NCBI GenBank assembly: GCA_903913365.1
Contig: CAIWKW010000181.1
Location: 1-6,278 of the forward strand
Length of the DNA stretch: 6,278 bases
DNA from: Candidatus Doudnabacteria bacterium
GTDB lineage: Bacteria > Patescibacteriota > Doudnabacteria > UBA920
Direction: 5' to 3'
Part shown: positions 1 through 5,702 of the stretch, in pieces
Position numbering within the stretch: position 1 is the first letter of the stretch
Layout: every line of letters starts with the position of its first letter
Translations under genes and position numbers: made by a program
The notes under the pieces: generated by a model
Told to the model about the DNA's origin: nothing
Database searches by the model: none
Seen by the model: the letters and a program-made list of their open reading frames with translations, nothing else

Positions 1-75
1 AGATTTAGTTAATATTCGTTTATTAGTAGATTAGTATCGCGTATTAGTCTTCTGTATTGCGTATTAGTACACTAT
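1..75 (+). repeat. Long direct repeat, copy 1, abutting the pilT start codon
   Basis: Bases 1-75 match 1234-1308 at 73 of 75 positions; the differences are T45/A1278 and T58/C1291. The repeat is rich in ATTAGT/ATTCGT-like hexamers (for example at 14, 22, 30, 43 and 63) and contains a 20-bp tandem subrepeat at 34-73. It ends exactly where the pilT ATG begins. The window opens at its first base, so it may extend further upstream, and a left palindrome arm like that of copy 2 may lie outside the window. No transposase or coding potential is seen in it. Confidence 0.93.
34..73 (+). repeat. 20-bp tandem subrepeat inside repeat copy 1
   Basis: Two adjacent 20-bp units, 34-53 and 54-73, share GTATYGCGTATTAGT at 14 of their first 15 positions; the last five bases of each unit are less alike. 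The same pair recurs at 1267-1286 and 1287-1306 in copy 2, where the second unit directly touches the pilC ATG. Confidence 0.8.
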
Positions 76-1146
76 ATGTATAAAGCCAGCGAATTAGAAC
101 TCAATAAACTTTTGTCGGTTGTCCTGGAAAGGGACTCTTCCGATTTGCATTTAATGGTGGGGGAGCCGCCTATTATTCGCGTTGACACCGAGTTAATACG
201 GTTGGATAACTACCAGGTTTTAAGCAACGACAATATTAACGATTTGCTTAATGTACTTTTGACCCCGGAGCAGAAAAAAAAGTTTGACCAAGATATGCAG
301 TTGGACTTTTCCTATGCTTTTAAGGATAATATACGTTTTCGCGTAAATGCCTACAGGCAAAAAGGTGTTTTGGGGGTGGCCTTAAGGGTTGTACCGAACA
401 GGATAAAAAATCTTGAGGAACTCGGCCTGCCTTCCACCATGAAAAAATTTATTGAAAGAAAGCAAGGTTTGGTTTTAATGGTTGGCCCCACCGGACACGG
501 CAAATCAACGGCATTAGCCGCTTTAATTAATGAAATTAACAATACCAGAGCAGACCATATTTTGACGATTGAGGATCCGATTGAATTTGTGTTTACTCCA
601 AATAAATCGATAATCTCACAAAGAGAATTATATTTGGACACGCCGAGTTTTGCCGATGCGCTGAGGGCGGCTTTGCGGGAAGATATAAACGTGGTTTTAG
701 TTGGGGAAATGCGCGATTTGGATTCCATTTCTGCGGCTTTAACCGTAGCCGAAACCGGGCATTTGGTTTTTGGGACATTGCACACCAATGACGCCGGACA
801 GAGCATTGATCGTATGGTGGACGTTTTCCCGGCCGGGCAGCAGCAGCAAATACGCAGCCAGCTGGCAAATGTTTTGGTGGGTGTGGTAAGCTTGAGATTG
901 CTGCCAAAAATCGGCGGAGGTCGGATCCCGGCTTATGAAATATTAATTTCCAACCATGCCGTGAAAAATGTTATTCGGGACAACAAAATTTACGAAATAC
1001 CAAACATAATTCACACAAATTTGGAAGAAGGTATGGTTCCGCTCGATAAAATTCTTGCCATGTTGGTAAAACAAGGACAGGTAGAATTGGAAGTTGCTCA
1101 AAATTACGTTCTGGATAGGGAATATTTTTTGTCGCTGATATCTTAA
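76..1146 (+). CDS. pilT: Type IV pilus retraction ATPase, PilT family
   Basis: This is a cytoplasmic hexameric secretion ATPase that powers pilus retraction, and so twitching or DNA uptake. The 356 residues are the usual PilT length. The N-terminal domain has the SSDLHL signature near residues 21-26. The nucleotide site follows: Walker A GPTGHGKST at 137-145 (K143), Asp box IEDPIEF at 165-171, Walker B LVGEMRD with E211, and His box GHLVFGTLHTND with H229 and H236. AVKNVIRD at 295-302 stands in for the PilT-specific AIRNLIRE motif, which separates it from PilB. Walker A has His141 where Ser is usual. The ATG at 76 is the only sensible start, since the next Met falls inside the DLHLM segment, but there is no Shine-Dalgarno sequence and the upstream DNA is a repeat. 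The first residues, MYKAS, are extra relative to typical PilT. pilC follows after a 160-bp gap. Confidence 0.95.
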   Translation: MYKASELELNKLLSVVLERDSSDLHLMVGEPPIIRVDTELIRLDNYQVLSNDNINDLLNVLLTPEQKKKFDQDMQLDFSYAFKDNIRFRVNAYRQKGVLGVALRVVPNRIKNLEELGLPSTMKKFIERKQGLVLMVGPTGHGKSTALAALINEINNTRADHILTIEDPIEFVFTPNKSIISQRELYLDTPSFADALRAALREDINVVLVGEMRDLDSISAALTVAETGHLVFGTLHTNDAGQSIDRMVDVFPAGQQQQIRSQLANVLVGVVSLRLLPKIGGGRIPAYEILISNHAVKNVIRDNKIYEIPNIIHTNLEEGMVPLDKILAMLVKQGQVELEVAQNYVLDREYFLSLIS

Positions 1147-1155
1147 CGAATAATA

Positions 1156-1178
1156 AAAGATACCGAATGAAAGATACC
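1156..1178 (+). repeat. Short direct repeat AAAGATACC x2 after pilT
   Basis: AAAGATACC occurs at 1156-1164 and again at 1170-1178, a 14-bp period. The GATAC cores are complementary to the GTATC cores at 1267-1271 and 1287-1291, so this stretch may extend the base of the neighbouring palindrome. Confidence 0.55.
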
Positions 1179-1181
1179 AAT

Positions 1182-1270
1182 ATACTAATGTAACTAATGA
1201 AACGAACTATTACTAATCCTAAATATCAAAAGCAGATTTAGTTAATATTCGTTTATTAGTAGATTAGTAT
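1182..1270. repeat. Large imperfect palindrome in the pilT-pilC gap
   Basis: The left arm 1182-1224 (ACTAAT-rich) pairs with the right arm 1236-1270 (ATTAGT-rich) around an 11-nt loop at 1225-1235. Paired blocks are 1219-1224/1236-1241, 1208-1212/1243-1247, 1200-1206/1248-1254, 1193-1198/1255-1260 and 1182-1189/1263-1270, separated by small bulges and one mismatch. The right arm is the first half of direct-repeat copy 2. There is no T-tract after the structure, so it does not look like a simple terminator. It could be a repetitive palindromic element or an RNA fold between the two genes. Confidence 0.75.
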
Positions 1271-1308
1271 CGCGTATAAGTCTTCTGTATCGCGTATTAG
1301 TACACTAT
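1234..1308 (+). repeat. Long direct repeat, copy 2, running into the pilC start codon
   Basis: This is the second copy of the 75-bp repeat (73/75 identical to 1-75). Its last two bases are the A and T of the pilC ATG. If a 2-bp AT slip is allowed, both copies align through their start codons. Its first half forms the right arm of the palindrome at 1182-1270 and its second half holds two 20-bp tandem units at 1267-1306. Confidence 0.93.
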
Positions 1309-2512
1309 GAAATTTAATTATAAAGCCAGAGGTAAGGGAAGTGCCATACAAAACGGGGTTGTTTTGGCTGTGGATCAGCATAAGGCGGAACAACTTTTGT
1401 CCGAAAACGGCTTAACGGCAATTTTTTTGGAAAAAGTTGAGGAAAATCCCTGGGAAAAAATCAATCCATTCGGCAAATCCGTAAGCAATAAAGATTTGGT
1501 TATGTTTTCAAGGCAGCTTGCCACTTTGATTTCCGCCAGAGTTCCTATTCTTCAGGCTTTGAGAATATTGCAGGATCAAATTACCAATAAGTTTTTGTTG
1601 ACTATTGTGGATGATCTTATTTCCGCGGTGCAAAATGGAGACAGTTTGTCCAGCGCCATGGCCAAGCACAGCTATGTTTTCGGTAATGTTTATGTAAATT
1701 TGGTTATGTCAGGCGAAGTTTCCGGTTCTTTGGATAAATCTTTGGTTTATTTGGCCGATCAATTGGAAAAAGATTATGAATTAACCAGCAAGGTTAAAAG
1801 TGCCATGACTTATCCGATATTTGTCTTGGTGGCGCTTGTGGGAATAGCCTTGCTGATGTTTAAATTTGTATTGCCAAATTTAACGTCTGTTTTGCAGCAG
1901 CAAGGGGGCGATTTACCTCCGATTACCGTTGCAATAATTGCTTTTTCAAATTTTTTCAACGTTTTCTGGTGGTTGGTGTTTTTAGTGGTTGCCGGGCTAA
2001 TTTTAGGAGTTAGATGGTATATTGGTACCGTTAACGGCAGATATAATTGGGATAACCTAAAAATCAAATTGCCTATTATCGGGGATATTTTTATGAAAAT
2101 CTATTTAGCGCGTTTTTCCAGAAATTTGTCCACTTTAATTTTGGGAGGCATTCCTATTATTAAGGCTCTGCAAATCGTGGCGGAAATTATTAATAATGTA
2201 ATTTACAGGGACATAATTTTAAGCACCGTGTCTCAAATTCAAGAGGGTAAGAGTATTAGTGAGGGGCTTGCCGGCCATCCGGAATTCCCCAGTATTGTTA
2301 CCCAAATGGTTAAGGTGGGGGAGCAGACCGCTCAGCTGGATGAAATTATGTCCAAATTAGCCGGTTTTTACGAAAAAGAAGTGGACGCCAAAATCGGTAC
2401 GCTTACAACTTTACTTGAACCGATAATCATGATTGTGCTTGGTATTGGCGTTGGTTTGCTGGTGGCGGGGATTTTAATGCCGATTTATAATTTGGCCAGT
2501 ACCTCCGGCTAA
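1307..2512 (+). CDS. pilC: Type IV pilus inner-membrane platform protein, PilC/GspF family
   Basis: PilC is the polytopic platform that couples the cytoplasmic ATPases to pilin insertion or removal. The 401 residues match the family length. The protein has the usual two T2SSF domains: the first ends around MSGEVSGSLDKSL (from residue 134) and the second repeats the pattern at VKVGEQTAQLDEIM (from residue 335). Hydrophobic segments lie at about 169-190, 213-236 and 371-397, the last ending in the typical GILMPIYNL. The N-terminus FNYKAR is the usual PilC opening, which fixes the ATG at 1307. No Shine-Dalgarno sequence precedes it; the bases up to the ATG belong to the 75-bp repeat. It is probably cotranscribed with pilT and works with PilT and an unseen PilB. 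Confidence 0.95.
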   Translation: MKFNYKARGKGSAIQNGVVLAVDQHKAEQLLSENGLTAIFLEKVEENPWEKINPFGKSVSNKDLVMFSRQLATLISARVPILQALRILQDQITNKFLLTIVDDLISAVQNGDSLSSAMAKHSYVFGNVYVNLVMSGEVSGSLDKSLVYLADQLEKDYELTSKVKSAMTYPIFVLVALVGIALLMFKFVLPNLTSVLQQQGGDLPPITVAIIAFSNFFNVFWWLVFLVVAGLILGVRWYIGTVNGRYNWDNLKIKLPIIGDIFMKIYLARFSRNLSTLILGGIPIIKALQIVAEIINNVIYRDIILSTVSQIQEGKSISEGLAGHPEFPSIVTQMVKVGEQTAQLDEIMSKLAGFYEKEVDAKIGTLTTLLEPIIMIVLGIGVGLLVAGILMPIYNLASTSG

Positions 2513-2609
2513 AAACAGTTTAAAAATAATTGACCTTAGCAAGGCGGAGTTAATTGCCAATGGTAAATTGTCAACAGTTAATAGATTGGCTATTTGTGTA
2601 TAACTTGGC

Positions 2610-2637
2610 TTGTCCTCTTGGAAAAATGTGCTATAAT
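2610..2637 (+). promoter_or_regulatory. Extended -10 promoter for the prepilin gene
   Basis: A perfect TATAAT at 2632-2637 is preceded by TG at 2629-2630, forming an extended -10 element. TTGTCC at 2610-2615, 16 bp upstream, matches the -35 consensus at four of six positions. Transcription would start near 2644, giving a leader of about 75 nt before the TTG start. The promoter lies in the 206-bp gap after pilC, so the prepilin can be expressed independently of pilT-pilC. Confidence 0.72.
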
Positions 2638-2652
2638 TTAAGTAATTCAAAA

Positions 2653-2698
2653 TATCAAATTGGAAATGTATAAGTTATATTTTCAATTTTATTTGATA
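2653..2698 (+). promoter_or_regulatory. Stem-loop in the prepilin mRNA leader
   Basis: Bases 2657-2670 pair with 2676-2689 as a 14-bp stem with two G-U pairs (2663/2683 and 2668/2678) and a 5-nt loop. TATC at 2653-2656 then pairs with GATA at 2695-2698 across a one-sided bulge. It would sit about 10 nt from the predicted RNA 5' end and just before the ribosome binding site. A stabilising 5' hairpin is the simplest reading; the AT-rich composition makes chance pairing possible. Confidence 0.55.
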
Positions 2699-2705
2699 AC
2701 AGATC

Positions 2706-2713
2706 GGGGGTGA
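2706..2713 (+). promoter_or_regulatory. Shine-Dalgarno site deciding the prepilin start
   Basis: GGGGGTGA can pair over eight bases with the 16S 3' end (complement GGAGGTGA), with one G-U wobble. It overlaps the GTG at 2710 and lies 5 nt before the in-frame TTG at 2719, so it favours TTG. It is the only strong Shine-Dalgarno sequence in the window. Confidence 0.75.
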
Positions 2714-2718
2714 AAAAA

Positions 2719-3171
2719 TTGCGAAATAAAAATAATTCAGGGTTTACTTTAATTGAATTGTTGGTGGTTATTGCCATTATTGGTCTTTTGGCCTCTGTGG
2801 TGTTGCTGGCCTTAAACGGCGCTCGAGCCAAGTCCAGGGACGCCAAAAGAATTGCCGACGTTAGGCAAATAGCTTCAGCTTTGGAGTTATATTTTAATGA
2901 CTATAACGGCTACCCAGCATCAACCACCGCAGTGGGAGGTAATGGTGATATAGCCGCTTATGGCTTGACCACAACTTACATGGGACAATTCCCAACAGCT
3001 CCTACTCCTTTTGATTCTCCGTGTGCAAGCGCGGCTCAAAACGCCTATGTGTATTCTCCAAAAATTAGCAGCGGTATTGCCGCTTCTTATACCTTAAGTT
3101 TCTGTTTGGGAGGTACTACCGGCGGTTATAGTGCTGGTCCGCATACTTTGACTCAAGGCGGTATCCAATAG
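2719..3171 (+). CDS. Type IV prepilin, probable major pilin
   Basis: This is the structural subunit of the pilus, made as a prepilin, cleaved by PilD and polymerised by PilC and the motor. From the TTG start it is 150 residues: a short basic leader MRNKNNSG, then the class III site G8/F9 followed by TLIEL with Glu at mature position 5, and a hydrophobic helix to about residue 31. Next comes the charged ARAKSRDAKR stretch and the helix end ALELYFNDYNGYP. The globular part has a Pro/Thr/Ser-rich patch at 92-101 and two cysteines, C102 and C129, which could form a C-terminal disulfide. The in-frame GTG at 2710 would add three residues but overlaps the Shine-Dalgarno site. A promoter and leader hairpin precede the gene and a stem-loop follows it, which fits high expression. 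The pilin type resembles those of Patescibacteria. Confidence 0.92.
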   Translation: MRNKNNSGFTLIELLVVIAIIGLLASVVLLALNGARAKSRDAKRIADVRQIASALELYFNDYNGYPASTTAVGGNGDIAAYGLTTTYMGQFPTAPTPFDSPCASAAQNAYVYSPKISSGIAASYTLSFCLGGTTGGYSAGPHTLTQGGIQ

Positions 3172-3187
3172 TTTTTTAACTTTTGCA

Positions 3188-3227
3188 GTATCTGCTCCGT
3201 CCCGATAAAACGGGGCGGAGCAGATAC
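3188..3227 (+). terminator. 17-bp stem-loop after the prepilin gene
   Basis: The arms 3188-3204 and 3211-3227 pair over 17 bp with a single G-U, around the 6-nt loop ATAAAA. It starts 17 nt after the prepilin stop. No T-tract follows on either strand, so it is not a canonical intrinsic terminator. It could be an attenuator or a 3' stabiliser that keeps prepilin mRNA more abundant than the downstream genes. The structure is certain; its role is inferred. Confidence 0.6.
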
Positions 3228-3247
3228 CCGCTAATATTTAGACGGCA

Positions 3248-3652
3248 ATGCTTTTTCAATTATCAGAAACAAAGAAACTTATCTTAAGCAGCCTGGCTAT
3301 GGCTGCTGTTTTGTTGTTAATAATCTTTTGGGGAATTAATAACGGTAAGGTTTTGGCTCAAGCCGCGGTTGTGGAAAGTACCGGTAAAAGTGTTTCCTCG
3401 GCTTTGCAGCTGTTTTATCAGGATCAAGGCCGTTTTCCCAGCGCCTTGGAATTTTCCCAGCAGAATGTTATGCTTAATTATCTAACTTCATTTCCTCTGC
3501 CTGAGTTTGTTTCTCAGACTTGCAGCCAGACTTTTGTTTATAAAAGGGTTTCTAATTCGGAGTTTGCTTTAAGTTTTTGTTTGCCGACTGCCACATCCGG
3601 TTACAACAAAGGCTGGAATACCCTAAAAGGATTGCCTCAGGCTGGAAATTAA
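3248..3652 (+). CDS. Pilin-like paralog lacking a prepilin cleavage site
   Basis: This 134-residue protein has an N-terminal hydrophobic helix at about residues 11-30 and a small globular domain. It is recognisably related to the preceding prepilin: ALQLFYQDQGRFP matches the pilin's ALELYFNDYNGYP, and Cys92, FVY and LSFCL with Cys111 match the pilin's Cys102, YVY and LSFCL with Cys129; both end in a glycine/threonine-rich tail. Around the second Cys the DNA is nearly identical as well. No G/F-TLIEL motif exists in it or in the frames just upstream, so PilD processing is not expected. The helix carries no Glu5 equivalent. The ATG at 3248 has no clear Shine-Dalgarno sequence and lies 20 nt after the stem-loop. 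It may be an uncleaved membrane-anchored minor subunit or assembly factor, or a diverging duplicate. The family link is well supported; the function is unknown. Confidence 0.75.
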   Translation: MLFQLSETKKLILSSLAMAAVLLLIIFWGINNGKVLAQAAVVESTGKSVSSALQLFYQDQGRFPSALEFSQQNVMLNYLTSFPLPEFVSQTCSQTFVYKRVSNSEFALSFCLPTATSGYNKGWNTLKGLPQAGN

Positions 3653-3683
3653 CTTTGGCTAAGTACTTAAATTTTTGGATAAT

Positions 3684-5666
3684 ATGAATATTCCCCGTTT
3701 GCCTTACTCCAAAGACCGGTTATTCGGTTTTTTATTTTTGATAGCTCTGCTTATTCCTTTGGCTTTCAGTCTTTTTAATTTTGAAAGTTTTGAAATTATT
3801 AAATATGGCCTGCTGATGATGTTGGTTGGCGCGGCTTTATTTGTCAGTTTTCGCAGCTCGGAATTGTTTACCCGTCCTTTAAGGGGGAATAAGCTGTTTT
3901 TTATAACTTTGGGTTTATTTTGGCTTTGGGTTTTGGTTGTTTCCATTTTTGCTTGGGACAGGAATTATAGTTTTTTCGGTTTTTATGCCAGATTTACCAA
4001 CGGTTTTACTTTTTACTCACTTTGGTCGGTTTTAATTTTGCTTTTAGGCCTTCTGAGTTTTGAACAAATAAAAATTTTATTAAAAGTCTTGGTTTTTTGT
4101 TCAGGGTTGATTGCCGTATGGGGTCTTTTGCAAAGCGTGGGCCTTGGTTTTTATATGGGTCCGACTTCGGATTTCTTTAACCGCGGCGCCGTAAGTTTTT
4201 TGGGTAATCCTAATTTTGCCAGCATGTTTGTGGCGGCCTTGGTACCGCTTTCGGCTCTATTCTATTCTCAGGCAATAAAATTTAAAGCTAAGCTTTATTA
4301 TGCGGTAAGTATTTTTTTTCAGCTTTGGTCTTTGGCAATTTTTGCCAGCAGGGGAGCTTTGCTTGCTTTATTTTTGGGTTTGGCAATGATAATTTTATTG
4401 GCCGCGGTTTTTTTAAAAAAACGAGGCCTGAAATTTCTTGTTGTCCTTTTGGTTGTTTTTGCTTTGGGCTTAGGTTTTAGTAAAGAATTTTTGGATTTTT
4501 CCCGTCCGAATACGGTTCAAACCACGGTTAGCTTTAATGACCCAAATATTCAAAACAGGCTCGGTGTATGGAAACTATCCGTGAGCAGCATGCTAAAAAG
4601 ACCTATACTGGGGGTTGGTTTGGGTAATTTTCAGATGATGTTTGAGCATGACAGAAAAAATATAATAGTTAATGTCGGTTTTTTTGACGATGCCCATAAT
4701 TTGCCGCTTGAGCTTGGCGTAACGGGCGGTTTTCCGCTTGTGTTGCTGTTTTTTGCTTTAATTATTTTTGCTATGCTTTCGGCATTGAAAAAAGTAATAC
4801 TACAGGCCGACGCCGAAGCCGCCGCTCTTATAGCCTGTGTCGTGGCCTGGCTCGTGGCCAGCATGTTTACGCCTGTTCCGATTGCCTGTTATGTTATTCT
4901 TGCCGTGTTGCTCAGCTCTTGTTTTAAGGAAAATTTTGGACTGTTGCCGAAAATTTTGTTTAACAGGCAGCTTATCAGAAGGTCTGTCCTTTGTCTGGCT
5001 TTGGTAGTAATTGTCTACGGTGCTTTTTTTGAAATTGCGGAAAATTTATTTTATGCCGGAACTATTGCCTATAGTTCAAATCGTTTTTCCGAAGCATATA
5101 AATACACCACTGCGGCTATTTGGTTTAACCCTGTTAACCGTCTTTATTATGTTTATCAGGCGGGCAGCGCAATTCGCTCCGGATTGCCCATTTCTAAAAT
5201 TAATTCAATACTTGCTACGGCAAATAAGCTTAATCCAAAAAGAGCTCACAGCTACGTACAGGACGCCAGCTTGAATTATTTGCTGTTTTACCAAACAAAA
5301 GATCAGGCCTACCAGGACATAATTATCAATAAATTAGACAGGGCCATAGAACTTGATCCCTTTTTTGCGGATAACTATTATTTGCTTGCCCAATATCAGC
5401 TGATTTTTGGCCGGCAAAACGAAGGAGTCGCAAGTCTCAGAAAAGGACTTTCCATAAATCCGCAGAATTTGGAAGCTTGGGCGCTGTTGGCTAAAGTTTA
5501 TCAGTTTCAGAATAACCGCCAGGAGCTTTTGCAAACTTTAAATGAGGCTTTAAAAACTCAGCCTGACAATATCTCAGTAATAAAATTAATCCGGCTGGTT
5601 AAAAACGACGGCGATATGAAAACATTGCCTTTTACGGTTCATTTTGGAATTGGACAACTGGATTAG
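3684..5666 (+). CDS. O-antigen ligase family (Wzy_C) membrane protein with C-terminal TPR region
   Basis: The protein is 660 residues from the ATG at 3684; an in-frame TTG at 3675 would add three. About a dozen hydrophobic segments fill residues 9-450. Wzy_C landmarks appear in order: S222-R223-G224 at the end of a membrane segment, NRLGVWKLS from N291 and GVGLGNF at 310-316 in the large external loop, and DDAHN with H338, the position of the conserved ligase histidine. From about 452 to 640 the sequence is helical and TPR-like (FSEAYKYTTAAIWFNP, KLDRAIELDPFFADNYYLLAQ, SLRKGLSINPQNLEAWALLAKVY). WaaL/PglL-type enzymes move lipid-linked glycans onto lipid A or pilin Ser/Thr on the outer face of the membrane. 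Lying between pilin genes and pilD, a pilin O-glycosyltransferase is a reasonable inference, but polymerisation or ligation of another surface glycan is equally possible from sequence alone. Confidence 0.85.
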   Translation: MNIPRLPYSKDRLFGFLFLIALLIPLAFSLFNFESFEIIKYGLLMMLVGAALFVSFRSSELFTRPLRGNKLFFITLGLFWLWVLVVSIFAWDRNYSFFGFYARFTNGFTFYSLWSVLILLLGLLSFEQIKILLKVLVFCSGLIAVWGLLQSVGLGFYMGPTSDFFNRGAVSFLGNPNFASMFVAALVPLSALFYSQAIKFKAKLYYAVSIFFQLWSLAIFASRGALLALFLGLAMIILLAAVFLKKRGLKFLVVLLVVFALGLGFSKEFLDFSRPNTVQTTVSFNDPNIQNRLGVWKLSVSSMLKRPILGVGLGNFQMMFEHDRKNIIVNVGFFDDAHNLPLELGVTGGFPLVLLFFALIIFAMLSALKKVILQADAEAAALIACVVAWLVASMFTPVPIACYVILAVLLSSCFKENFGLLPKILFNRQLIRRSVLCLALVVIVYGAFFEIAENLFYAGTIAYSSNRFSEAYKYTTAAIWFNPVNRLYYVYQAGSAIRSGLPISKINSILATANKLNPKRAHSYVQDASLNYLLFYQTKDQAYQDIIINKLDRAIELDPFFADNYYLLAQYQLIFGRQNEGVASLRKGLSINPQNLEAWALLAKVYQFQNNRQELLQTLNEALKTQPDNISVIKLIRLVKNDGDMKTLPFTVHFGIGQLD

Positions 5667-5702
5667 GCAATAGATTTTTAAACCGGTTAAATATTAGAGT
5701 TT

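Noticed and set aside
351..907. Two overlapping minus-strand open frames (104 and 151 codons) inside pilT
   Set aside because: They lie wholly antisense to a strongly conserved ATPase, overlap each other in different frames, and their translations show no domain or start signal.
1..1308. A CRISPR array made of the ATTAGT-rich repeats
   Set aside because: There are only two long copies, separated by a whole gene, and the short internal words have no regular repeat-spacer pattern and no cas gene nearby.
1810..2067. Minus-strand open frame of 85 codons within pilC
   Set aside because: It is antisense to the PilC membrane region, low in complexity and has no recognisable domain; it is a shadow of the real frame.
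2513..2609. Terminator after pilC
   Set aside because: I find no stable hairpin with a T-tract in this stretch; it is AT-rich spacer before the prepilin promoter.
3655..3683. Promoter-like TTGGCT - 17 bp - GATAAT before the ligase gene
   Set aside because: Transcription would begin at about 3690, after the ATG at 3684, so it cannot serve that start; similar matches are expected by chance in AT-rich DNA.
5011..5274. Plus-strand open frame of 87 codons inside the ligase gene
   Set aside because: It is out of frame within the TPR-coding part of a continuous 660-residue protein and resembles no family.
5681..5688. AACCGGTT palindrome before pilD as an operator
   Set aside because: An isolated 8-bp palindrome with no extended symmetry or second copy is not enough to call a binding site.
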